DNA of 8,944 bases from DASUAO01 sp046484625 (GTDB taxonomy: Bacteria > Actinomycetota > Acidimicrobiia > IMCC26256 > PALSA-555): assembly GCA_046484625.1 (NCBI GenBank), contig JAWOIO010000050.1, forward strand, positions 1 to 8,944, in the 5' to 3' direction. A program made the translations under genes and the position numbers. Under the pieces are notes generated by a model that was not told the DNA's origin, made no database searches, and worked only from the letters and a program-made list of their open reading frames with translations. Shown piece by piece: positions 1 to 5,902 of this stretch (within the stretch, counting starts at the first letter, position 1; each line of letters starts with the position of its first letter).

Positions 1-1715
1 TTCGCCTCGGAGACGTCCGCGTGCGCGAGGTCGTGCGGGTACCGACGAGGACCCTGGTCAGGGCCGGGAACGAGGAACGCGAGAGGCGCGTCAACATCGT
101 GCTCACCCGCGAACGCCAGCTCGCCGAGTCCGGTCGGGGCGACGGCGAGGCGGCACTGGCCCGGTCGCTACGGCTTCCGTCCGCCCGAACGTTCTCACTC
201 GCAGGGACGGCGCGCCCGGCACCATCGGCGTCCGACGATCTGCTCGACGCGGTCCTCGGTACGACCGCGTCCGCGACCTTCACGTCTTCGGGTCGCCTCG
301 CGAACCTTCCGGACGCGCGAGCGTCACGCGCCTTCGACGGTGATCCCGCGACCTGGTGGACCACGCCGTTCGGTGCCCTGGAGGGCCAGTGGCTCGACGC
401 CGGCTTCGACGCTCCCACGACGGTCGGCGGATCGGGTGCGCTGACGGTCGTCGCCGACGGTCGACACTCGGTACCCACTCGGCTGCGCATCGAGGCGGAC
501 GGCGCGTCGGTCGCGAGCATCCAGCTCCCGGAGATGCCTGATGACGCCCGGGAAGGAGCGACGACCACGGTGCCACTCGCATTCGATCCCGTCACGGCCA
601 CCGATGTCCGGATCGTGGTGGAGTCGGTGCGCGCCGTCGCGGTGTCGGACGGGACCGTTGCTCCGCTCGCGTTCGCCGAGGTGTCGATCCCCGGCATCGA
701 GCCGGTCGCGGATCCTGCGGCCGTGACGTCGAGCTGTCGGGAGGACCTGCTCAGTGCCGACGGCGAGCCAGTGCCGGTCGAGGTCCACGGCCGGGTGCAG
801 GATGGCGCGCTCGGCTTCTCGATCGAGCCGTGTGGAGATCCCCTGACGTTCGACGTGGGTCGCCACGAGATCGTCGCTGCTCCCGGGCGCACGACCGGCT
901 TCGACGTCGATCAGCTGGTGTTGGCCTCGGAGCCTGGTGGTGGCCCGGCCGAAGATCCGCGGGCGCGGTTGGGAGCTCCGCCACCAGCGAGCGGGGCCCG
1001 GGTGCGCGTCGTCGAGTCCGGCCCGACCTCGTTCGACCTGAAGGTCCGCACCGACGGTGAGCCGTTCTGGTTGGTGCTCGGGCAGAGCCTGAGCGACGGC
1101 TGGCACGCCGAGACCGCGGCCGGCCAGTCCCTCGGTGTGCCGGTGCTCGTCGACGGATTCGCGAACGGCTGGCTCGTCGAGCCCGACTCCGCGGGCGCGA
1201 TGTCGATCGAGCTGCGGTGGACGCCGCAGCGGTTCGTGTGGTGGGCGTTGGCGTTGTCGGCTGTTGCCGTCCTGGGGTGCCTGGCGCTCCTCGTGGTGAC
1301 GCGCCGTCGCCGACGCGAACCGTCGGGCCTCTCGGCGGCTGCCCTGCTCGCGTCGCCGTTGCGCTACGCAGGGTCGGCACCGAGCCCGCGTGACGGCGTG
1401 CTCGCGGGGCTGGGGGTCGGCTTCGCGTCCGCCATCGTCTCGCGTCCGAGCATCGGTCTCGGTGTCGGACTGGCCGTCGTCGTGGCGTGCCGCGTGTCGA
1501 CCGGGCGCGTGCTGCTGACGGCCGGCGCCCCGTTGACGGTCGTCGCGGCGAAGGCGCTCGACGTTCCGGAGCTGGGATGGGTCGCCGTGCTGCTGCTCGG
1601 AGCCGATCTCGTGGTCGGTCACCTCTGGCGGGGGGCCGCCGCCGGGAGCGGCGATGTCGACCGTCGCGTCGAGCCAGATCGCACCACCGAGCCGGATCGC
1701 ACCACCGAGCGCTGA
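1..1715 (+). CDS. C-terminal part of AftD-like (DUF3367 / F5/8 type C) membrane-anchored envelope protein
   Basis: The gene is 5'-partial: its frame is open from base 3 and ends at TGA 1713-1715. Counting the GTG at 21 as residue 1, about residues 82-226 look like a discoidin (F5/8 type C) carbohydrate-binding domain, with a DGDPATWWTT core near 107-115. A beta-rich segment follows. It contains LVLGQSLSDGWHA (351-363) and LVDGFANGW (376-384), which resemble the extracytoplasmic end of DUF3367/AftD alpha-(1->3)-arabinofuranosyltransferases. A strong membrane helix lies at about 407-427, followed by the basic stretch RRRRR. Two or three further hydrophobic segments lie at about 458-492, 497-512 and 517-536, and the tail is hydrophilic. 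In the AftD family the glycosyltransferase domain is N-terminal, so it would lie outside this window. The family assignment rests on motif recall. Another discoidin-containing envelope protein is possible. The gene converges on the acyl-CoA dehydrogenase gene. Confidence 0.6.
   Translation, partial: RLGDVRVREVVRVPTRTLVRAGNEERERRVNIVLTRERQLAESGRGDGEAALARSLRLPSARTFSLAGTARPAPSASDDLLDAVLGTTASATFTSSGRLANLPDARASRAFDGDPATWWTTPFGALEGQWLDAGFDAPTTVGGSGALTVVADGRHSVPTRLRIEADGASVASIQLPEMPDDAREGATTTVPLAFDPVTATDVRIVVESVRAVAVSDGTVAPLAFAEVSIPGIEPVADPAAVTSSCREDLLSADGEPVPVEVHGRVQDGALGFSIEPCGDPLTFDVGRHEIVAAPGRTTGFDVDQLVLASEPGGGPAEDPRARLGAPPPASGARVRVVESGPTSFDLKVRTDGEPFWLVLGQSLSDGWHAETAAGQSLGVPVLVDGFANGWLVEPDSAGAMSIELRWTPQRFVWWALALSAVAVLGCLALLVVTRRRRREPSGLSAAALLASPLRYAGSAPSPRDGVLAGLGVGFASAIVSRPSIGLGVGLAVVVACRVSTGRVLLTAGAPLTVVAAKALDVPELGWVAVLLLGADLVVGHLWRGAAAGSGDVDRRVEPDRTTEPDRTTER
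1671..1706 (+). repeat. 18-bp tandem duplication in the 3' end of the envelope-protein gene
   Basis: Two adjacent 18-bp units, 1671-1688 and 1689-1706, differ at one base (gagccAgatc versus gagccGgatc). They encode EPDRTT twice, just before the C-terminal ER and the stop codon. The repeat keeps the frame and lies in the charged cytoplasmic or periplasmic tail after the last hydrophobic segment. It looks like a recent slippage duplication. No function is evident. Confidence 0.85.
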
Positions 1716-1736
1716 CCCGCGGTCCCCGCGGTCAGC
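1711..1736. terminator. Bidirectional hairpin between convergent genes, containing both stop codons
   Basis: This is a 26-nt inverted repeat. GCTGACC (1711-1717) pairs with GGTCAGC (1730-1736), C1718 is bulged, GCGG (1719-1722) pairs with CCGC (1726-1729), and the loop is TCC. The stem therefore has 11 pairs, nearly all G-C. The TGA of the plus-strand gene (1713-1715) and the TGA of the minus-strand dehydrogenase (1732-1734) sit opposite each other in the stem. There is no U-tract on either side, which is common for intrinsic-like terminators in high-GC actinobacteria. The hairpin is read directly from the sequence. Its terminator function is inferred from its position in a 16-bp convergent gap. 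Confidence 0.7.
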
Positions 1737-2901
1737 GCGCGCGGGGGAGGCCCAGGACGCGCTGGGCGATGATGTTCTTGTTCACCTGAGTGGTGCCGCC
1801 CGCGATGGTGTGCGAACGCGACGCGAGGCGATCTCGGCCCCACGCTCCGGTCGTCGCGTCGGGTCCGAGCACCGCGGCGGCCACCTCGGTGAGGTGCTGC
1901 TCGGTCTCGCTCCACACCATCTTCACGATGCTCGACTCGGGGCCGAGCGCCCGACCGTGCAGCTCGCCCGAGATGGCGCGATCGGCCACGAGCTTGAACA
2001 GCTCCGCCTCGAGGTAGACCCGGGCCAGGCGCTGACGGATCGCCGGGTCGTCGGCGACCATCCGGCCGTCACCCTTGGGGGTGCGCTTGGCGATGTCGAT
2101 GAGCTCGGCGACCTTCGACCTCGTCCCGAGGTGCAGCTTGGCGACGCCGCCCCGCTCGTGCGACAGCGTGGTCATCGCGACGCGCCAACCCTCGTGCACC
2201 GGCCCGAGGATGGAATCGGCCGGTACCCGGACGTCGTCGAAGAACACCTCGTTGAACTCGTGCTCGCCGGTGATCGTGACGAGCGGTCGCACCGAGACCC
2301 CCGGCAGCGTCATGTCCACGAGCAAGCAGGAGATGCCCTTGTGCTTGGGGGCGTCGGGGTCGGTGCGCACGAGGAGCTCGCACCAGTTGGCGAGGTGCCC
2401 CAGCGTCGTCCAGATCTTCTGGCCGTTGACGACCCACGAGTCACCGTCGAGCACGGCCGTCGTGCGCAACGACGCGAGGTCGGATCCGGCGTCGGGCTCC
2501 GAGAACCCCTGGCACCAGATGTCGTCCCCGCGCAGGATCGCCGGGAGCATCGTCGTCTTCTGCTCGTCGGTGCCGTACGCCATGATCGCGGGCGCGACGT
2601 TGGGGATGCCGAGCACGTTGATCGGTCCGGGCGCCTGCGCGCGGTGCATCTCCTCGTTCCACACGACCTGCTCCATCACGCCCGCGCCCCGCCCGCCGTA
2701 CTCGACGGGCCAGGAGATCGCCGCGTACCCGGCGTCGGCCAAGGAACGGTTCCAGGCACGACGTTGCTCGAGCTCGGGGCTCCCAGGCTCCATGTTGAGC
2801 GAGTGACTGCGCTCGCGGAGCTCGTCGGTGAGGTGCTCGTCGAGCCAGGTGCGGAACTCGGTGCGAAAGGCCTCGGCCTCGGGGGGATAGGTGAAGTTCA
2901 C
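1732..2901 (-). CDS. Acyl-CoA dehydrogenase family protein (FadE-type)
   Basis: This 389-aa protein has the full length of the FAD-dependent acyl-CoA dehydrogenase family, which oxidises acyl-CoA to trans-2-enoyl-CoA and passes electrons to ETF. The N-terminal helical domain is about 1-115. The middle beta domain contains WCQGFSEPDAGSDLASLRTT (129-148), the usual FAD/substrate-binding segment, and WVVNGQKIWTT (156-166). The C-terminal helical domain ends in HTIAGGTTQVNKNIIAQRVLG (364-384). The glutamate that acts as base near the C-terminus in medium-chain enzymes is Gly here (G368 of AGGT). E249 in LSHERGG occupies the position used by isovaleryl- and long-chain-type enzymes, so it is the predicted base. 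The start is GTG 2901, 10 nt after the beta-subunit stop; it gives a normal family N-terminus (MNFTYPPEAEAFR). The Shine-Dalgarno is weak, so translation may depend on read-on from upstream. This is the last gene of the operon. The substrate is unknown; the actinobacterial FadE style would fit fatty, branched, steroid or aryl acyl-CoA. Confidence 0.93.
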   Translation of the reverse strand: MNFTYPPEAEAFRTEFRTWLDEHLTDELRERSHSLNMEPGSPELEQRRAWNRSLADAGYAAISWPVEYGGRGAGVMEQVVWNEEMHRAQAPGPINVLGIPNVAPAIMAYGTDEQKTTMLPAILRGDDIWCQGFSEPDAGSDLASLRTTAVLDGDSWVVNGQKIWTTLGHLANWCELLVRTDPDAPKHKGISCLLVDMTLPGVSVRPLVTITGEHEFNEVFFDDVRVPADSILGPVHEGWRVAMTTLSHERGGVAKLHLGTRSKVAELIDIAKRTPKGDGRMVADDPAIRQRLARVYLEAELFKLVADRAISGELHGRALGPESSIVKMVWSETEQHLTEVAAAVLGPDATTGAWGRDRLASRSHTIAGGTTQVNKNIIAQRVLGLPRAR

Positions 2902-2911
2902 GCGGGCGAGC

Positions 2912-3802
2912 CTAGGTCGGCGCGTCCAGACCGCCGGCGGCGAGCTTGGCCTCGACCTCCCGCTGGCGGGCGATGTTCTCGGCGTGCAGCTCCTCGGTCG
3001 TTCGGATGGCGCCGTCGACCTTCAGCTCTCCCATCACGTGCACCTCGCCCAGCGTGCGTTGGAGCTCGCCCGGGCCTTCGGCGGTGGGCACGAACCATCC
3101 GGTCGGGCACATCGTGAGGACCTCGACGAACGAGAAGCCCTGGCGGTCGCGCTGGCACTCGAACGCGCGTCGGAACATCCGCTTCGTGCGGGCGACGGCG
3201 CCTGCGTTGTGGACCGACCCGCGGGCGACGTACGCGGCGCCTTCGAGGCGGGCGACGAGGTCACCGATGAGGATCGGGTATCCGTGGTACTCGGCGTCGC
3301 GTCCCTCGAGCGTGTTCTTGGTGCGCTGGCCGATGGCGCTCGTGGCGGTCATGTGCCCGCCCGTCTCGCCGAACACGCCGTTGTTCAGCAGGATGCAGGT
3401 GAGGTTCTCGCCGCGCGCCGCGGTGTGCAGCACCTCCTGGAGCCCTTCGTTCACCATGTCGCCGTCGCCCTGCAACGTGAACACGGTCGCGTCGGGAAGC
3501 ATCCGCTTCACGCCGGTCGCGACCGAGGGCGCCCGGCCGTGCAGCGCCTGCACCAGGTCGACGTCCATGGAGCCGGAGAACGCCGTGTAGCAGCCGATCC
3601 CGGCGACCGCGACGGCCCGGGACGCGAGCCCGAGCTCGCTGATCGCCTCCAGGAACGTGCGCAGCGCGAGCGGCTCGCCGCAACCCGGGCAGAGCGAGTG
3701 GTCCTCGGTCAGCAGGAGGTCGGGCTTGTGGGCCTCCACCACCCGCGCACCCGCACCGGGTGCCACGCTCGTGTCGATCACCGGCCCGAGTGGGGTGCTC
3801 AC
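2912..3802 (-). CDS. 2-oxoacid:ferredoxin oxidoreductase, beta subunit (TPP-binding)
   Basis: This 296-aa protein is the thiamine-diphosphate subunit of a four-subunit OFOR. With alpha it forms the active site that decarboxylates a 2-oxoacid and makes acyl-CoA. The TPP/Mg motif is GDGD (112-115) followed by NNGVFGETGGH (140-150). The four cysteines expected to bind the proximal 4Fe-4S cluster are present: C38 and C41 in CPGCGEP, C71 in GIGCYT, and C232 in VLTMCPTGW. The subunit therefore looks competent for electron transfer. The C-terminal part (about 250-296) is helical and charged. The start is GTG 3802, which overlaps the alpha stop as GTGA, with a G-run (3810-3814 on the complement) 7 nt upstream. 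The length is close to KorB/VorA/PorB-type subunits. The family is clear. Substrate specificity (pyruvate, 2-oxoglutarate, branched-chain or aryl) cannot be read from the sequence. Confidence 0.93.
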   Translation of the reverse strand: MSTPLGPVIDTSVAPGAGARVVEAHKPDLLLTEDHSLCPGCGEPLALRTFLEAISELGLASRAVAVAGIGCYTAFSGSMDVDLVQALHGRAPSVATGVKRMLPDATVFTLQGDGDMVNEGLQEVLHTAARGENLTCILLNNGVFGETGGHMTATSAIGQRTKNTLEGRDAEYHGYPILIGDLVARLEGAAYVARGSVHNAGAVARTKRMFRRAFECQRDRQGFSFVEVLTMCPTGWFVPTAEGPGELQRTLGEVHVMGELKVDGAIRTTEELHAENIARQREVEAKLAAGGLDAPT

Positions 3803-5040
3803 GTTCGAACCCCCGTCGTTCTTGCGTCAGTTACTGCTGTATTCCGCCAATTAGTGACGCCAAAACGTTGGGGGGTGGGCGATTCCTGGTGGGGAGCGAG
3901 CTCGTAGGAGAACTCCTCGTAGCCGGGGACGGGCGGCTGTGGGCGCCCCTCGTGGAGCGCCAGCACGCGGCTGGTGACCTCGTCGACGTCGAGGAGTCGG
4001 CCCACGCCGAAGCCCGAGTGATCGGTCGAGATCCCACCAAGGTGCTCCACCGGCGCCTGCCCGGCCACGCCGATCCGGACGTCGTCGACGAGCTGTCCCG
4101 CCGAGAGCTCGAACGAGCCGACCGCGCGTGCGCCTGCCGCCGCGTCGTGCACGGTCTCGTAGGGGAACGGCCAGAGCGTGATCGGGCGGACGTAGCCGAT
4201 GCGGTGGCCGGCCTCGCGCAGCTGCGCGACCGCGTACTTCACGAACTTGGCCGGGGTCCCGAACGCGACGACGACGGTCTCGGCGTCGTCGAGGTACCCG
4301 GTCTCCACGAGCGTCTCCCGCTCCATCAGCGGGATCTTGCTCGCGATGTACTGCGCCTTGCCCTCCTGCCCGAACTGACGCTGCCCGAACTTCCCCACAC
4401 CAAGGGGCGTGACGTTGCCGGAGACGCCGGAGCCGGTGCGCGAGCCGTCGACCGCCCAGTCCTTGTCGGGGAGGGAGCCGAAGTCGACGACGTCGATCGA
4501 GACCGCCTCCTGGGTGTGCGCGAGCAGGTAGTCGCCGTAGACGAGCACCGGGTTGCGCCACTTGTCGGCGAGGTGGAACGCGAGCTGGGTGAGGACGATG
4601 CCCTCGCGCACGTCCTCCGGGGCGAGGACGAGGTGGCGGTAGTCGCCGTGGCCCCCACCGCGAGTGGCCTGGAAGTAGTCGCCCTGGCTTCGCGCCATGT
4701 TGAACACCACCAGCGGGATCTCGGCGAGCGTGGCCTCCGACAGCGATTCCTGCATCAACGAGAGCCCCTGTCCGGTGGATCCGGTCGCCGCGCGCGCGCC
4801 GGTGGCGCACGCGCCCCAGGCCATGCCGACGGCCTCGAGCTCGGACTCCGCGTTGACGCACGTCCCTCCGACGTCGGGTAGCAGGCGGGCGAAGTGCTCG
4901 AGGACCTCGGTGAACGGGGTCATGGGGTAGCCCGCGAAGAACCGGCACCCGGCGACGATCGACGCGCGGGCGAGCGCCTCGGAGCCCTCCATCAGCGAAC
5001 GACCCGCCAGTGCGGGGGTGATGCCCGAGTCGGCGGTCAT
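3799..5040 (-). CDS. 2-oxoacid:ferredoxin oxidoreductase, alpha subunit
   Basis: This 413-aa protein is the alpha (pyrimidine-binding / substrate) subunit of a PorA/KorA/VorB-type OFOR. The N-terminal domain has AGYPMTPFTE (36-45), the YPxTP substrate-binding motif with T41 conserved, and then NAESELEAVGMAWGA (63-77), which carries the TPP-activating glutamate region. GSTGQGLSLMQE (87-98) and DYFQATRGGGHGDYR (121-135) follow. The loop RGGPGxG..Q, normally just before DYFQAT, is shortened to NMARSQG (114-120). Transketolase-C-like domain II is about 235-365. The start is ATG 5040, chosen because it overlaps the delta stop as ATGA and has a strong GGAGGG 6 nt upstream; the longer open frame upstream lies inside delta and gamma. 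The last 22 or so codons (about 391-413) use AT-rich codons unlike the rest. The stop overlaps beta as GTGA. Confidence 0.92.
   Translation of the reverse strand: MTADSGITPALAGRSLMEGSEALARASIVAGCRFFAGYPMTPFTEVLEHFARLLPDVGGTCVNAESELEAVGMAWGACATGARAATGSTGQGLSLMQESLSEATLAEIPLVVFNMARSQGDYFQATRGGGHGDYRHLVLAPEDVREGIVLTQLAFHLADKWRNPVLVYGDYLLAHTQEAVSIDVVDFGSLPDKDWAVDGSRTGSGVSGNVTPLGVGKFGQRQFGQEGKAQYIASKIPLMERETLVETGYLDDAETVVVAFGTPAKFVKYAVAQLREAGHRIGYVRPITLWPFPYETVHDAAAGARAVGSFELSAGQLVDDVRIGVAGQAPVEHLGGISTDHSGFGVGRLLDVDEVTSRVLALHEGRPQPPVPGYEEFSYELAPHQESPTPQRFGVTNWRNTAVTDARTTGVRT
3822..3863. repeat. AT-rich segment with interrupted inverted repeat inside the 3' end of the alpha-subunit gene
   Basis: The ends TTGCGTCA (3822-3829) and TGACGCCAA (3855-3863) are inverted copies, apart from one extra base in the right arm. 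They bound a locally AT-rich 42-bp stretch within otherwise GC-rich coding DNA. The stretch also contains the small palindrome CAGTTACTG (3828-3836) and, on the minus strand, TTGGCG twice. It keeps the alpha reading frame (14 codons). It could be an internal regulatory site or the scar of a small insertion. The repeat is visible, but any function is speculation. Confidence 0.4.
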
Positions 5041-5321
5041 CGCTTGCCCTCCGTCGGGGCCGCCGTCACCGGGACGAGGTGCTCGACGGGCTGGTCGTAG
5101 CGGAACACCTCGAACACGAAGTCGGGACACACGAGCAAGCACGCCGCGCAGCCGGTGCACCCGGCGTGCAGCTCGGGGACGTGGAAGCCCATGCGGTTGA
5201 CGCCCTCCGACATGGTGAGGACCTGGGGTGGGCAGGCCGGGATGCACAGCTCGCAGCCCTTGCACCGTTCCGGCTCCATCGTCACGGTCCCGCGGCTGCG
5301 CACTGCGATCATCTCGGTCAT
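5037..5321 (-). CDS. 2-oxoacid:ferredoxin oxidoreductase, delta subunit (2x[4Fe-4S] ferredoxin)
   Basis: This 94-aa protein is the bacterial-ferredoxin-type subunit that carries electrons from the OFOR active site to external ferredoxin. Two complete CxxCxxCxxxCP motifs are visible: C20, C23, C26, C30 (CKGCELCIPACP) and C55, C58, C61, C65 (CTGCAACLLVCP). Both clusters should therefore be 4Fe-4S. A short N-terminal strand and a Pro/Val-rich tail flank the core. The length is typical of PorD/KorD/VorD. The start is ATG 5321, which overlaps the gamma stop as ATGA and has GGAG 7 nt upstream; the second Met, three codons on, is less well placed. The stop overlaps the alpha start as ATGA. The gene order gamma-delta-alpha-beta matches that known for the four-subunit porCDAB operons of thermophiles. 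Confidence 0.94.
   Translation of the reverse strand: MTEMIAVRSRGTVTMEPERCKGCELCIPACPPQVLTMSEGVNRMGFHVPELHAGCTGCAACLLVCPDFVFEVFRYDQPVEHLVPVTAAPTEGKR
5047..5052 (-). promoter_or_regulatory. Ribosome binding site of the alpha subunit
   Basis: GGAGGG on the minus strand lies 6 nt upstream of ATG 5040. It is the strongest Shine-Dalgarno in the operon and fixes the alpha start at 5040. It is embedded in the last codons of the delta gene. Confidence 0.75.
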
Positions 5322-5902
5322 CCCGGGGCTCCGATCGTGACCTCGGCCCAGGCCGGGTGGGCGTCACGAGGAACCGCGTCCCACCCCGCGAGGAGTGCCC
5401 GCTCGTTCGCCTCGATGTGCTGACGGCGGTACGACGGGATCGTCGAGCGCATGGCCTCGACGAGCGAGTCGATGGCCACGATCCCGGTGAGCGCGGCGTA
5501 GGCCCCGACCATCGTCATCGCGCCGCCGAGCGGGTTCCCGACTCCGGCCGCGATCTCCGTCGCGTCGAGCCGATGGACGGACACGTCGGCGGTGATCTCG
5601 TGCGCGAACGTCGCGTCGTTGACGAGGACGACCCCGCCCGGGCGAAGGCGCGGCTCCAGCGGCTCCCAGAACTCGTCGTGCATCGCGATCGCCGACCAGG
5701 CGCGTGCGACGACGGGTGGCGTCGTGATCGGGACGTCGGCGACCACCACCGTGCTGTCGGTGTTGCCGCCGCGCATCATGCCTCCGTAGATGCCGAAAGA
5801 CATGACCTCACGGCCTTCTGCGGTCGCCGCCGCTGCGAGGACGAGCGCTCCGAGCTGCACGCCCTGTCCACCGATTCCCGTCATCAGGAGCTCACGCTCC
5901 AT
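5318..5902 (-). CDS. 2-oxoacid:ferredoxin oxidoreductase, gamma subunit
   Basis: This 194-aa protein belongs to the OFOR gamma family (PorC/KorC/VorC), which completes the four-subunit enzyme and is thought to help shape the CoA site. The N-terminus carries the family signature GIGGQGVQLGALVLAAAA (9-26). It is followed by FGIYGGMMRGGNTDSTVVVAD (36-56), the usual YGxxxRGG segment, and by a conserved core to about residue 150. The start is ATG 5902. GAGG lies 6 nt upstream, and the protein then begins MERELLMTGIGGQG, the normal short lead before the glycine motif. The frame is open further upstream, but that region is the 3' end of the TetR gene and codes for low-complexity Pro/Ser/Thr residues. 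The start overlaps the TetR stop by 11 nt and the stop overlaps delta by 4 nt, so translational coupling is likely. Confidence 0.92.
   Translation of the reverse strand: MERELLMTGIGGQGVQLGALVLAAAATAEGREVMSFGIYGGMMRGGNTDSTVVVADVPITTPPVVARAWSAIAMHDEFWEPLEPRLRPGGVVLVNDATFAHEITADVSVHRLDATEIAAGVGNPLGGAMTMVGAYAALTGIVAIDSLVEAMRSTIPSYRRQHIEANERALLAGWDAVPRDAHPAWAEVTIGAPG
5329..5332 (-). promoter_or_regulatory. Ribosome binding site of the delta subunit
   Basis: GGAG on the minus strand, 7 nt before ATG 5321. It supports this start over the in-frame ATG at 5312. Confidence 0.6.

Noticed and set aside
324..1622. Minus-strand open frame of 432 codons opposite the envelope-protein gene
   Set aside because: It has low-complexity Arg/His-rich composition, whereas the plus strand shows real domains and membrane helices.
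2900..2925. Weak inverted repeat ACGCG...CGCGT around CCTAGG at the beta/dehydrogenase junction
   Set aside because: It has only five-base arms, not centred on CCTAGG, and lies inside a cotranscribed junction; not credible as a terminator.
1654..3117. Long plus-strand open frame (487 codons) antisense to the acyl-CoA dehydrogenase and the end of the OFOR beta gene
   Set aside because: It is antisense to clear family members, its product is Arg/Gly/Asp-rich without domains, and such shadows are normal in GC-rich DNA.
3803..3810. GTTCGAAC, which looks like a tRNA T-loop and could mark an integration site beside the AT-rich patch
   Set aside because: Flanking bases do not form a T-arm stem on either strand and no other tRNA parts are present; it is an 8-bp palindrome by chance.
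2891..3907. Plus-strand open frame of 338 codons opposite the OFOR beta gene
   Set aside because: It is a shadow of the beta subunit, whose TPP and cysteine motifs are intact on the minus strand.
3799..5367. OFOR alpha read from 5367 as a gamma/delta-alpha fusion
   Set aside because: The extra N-terminal part is an off-frame reading of delta and gamma; ATG 5040 has GGAGGG and an ATGA overlap.
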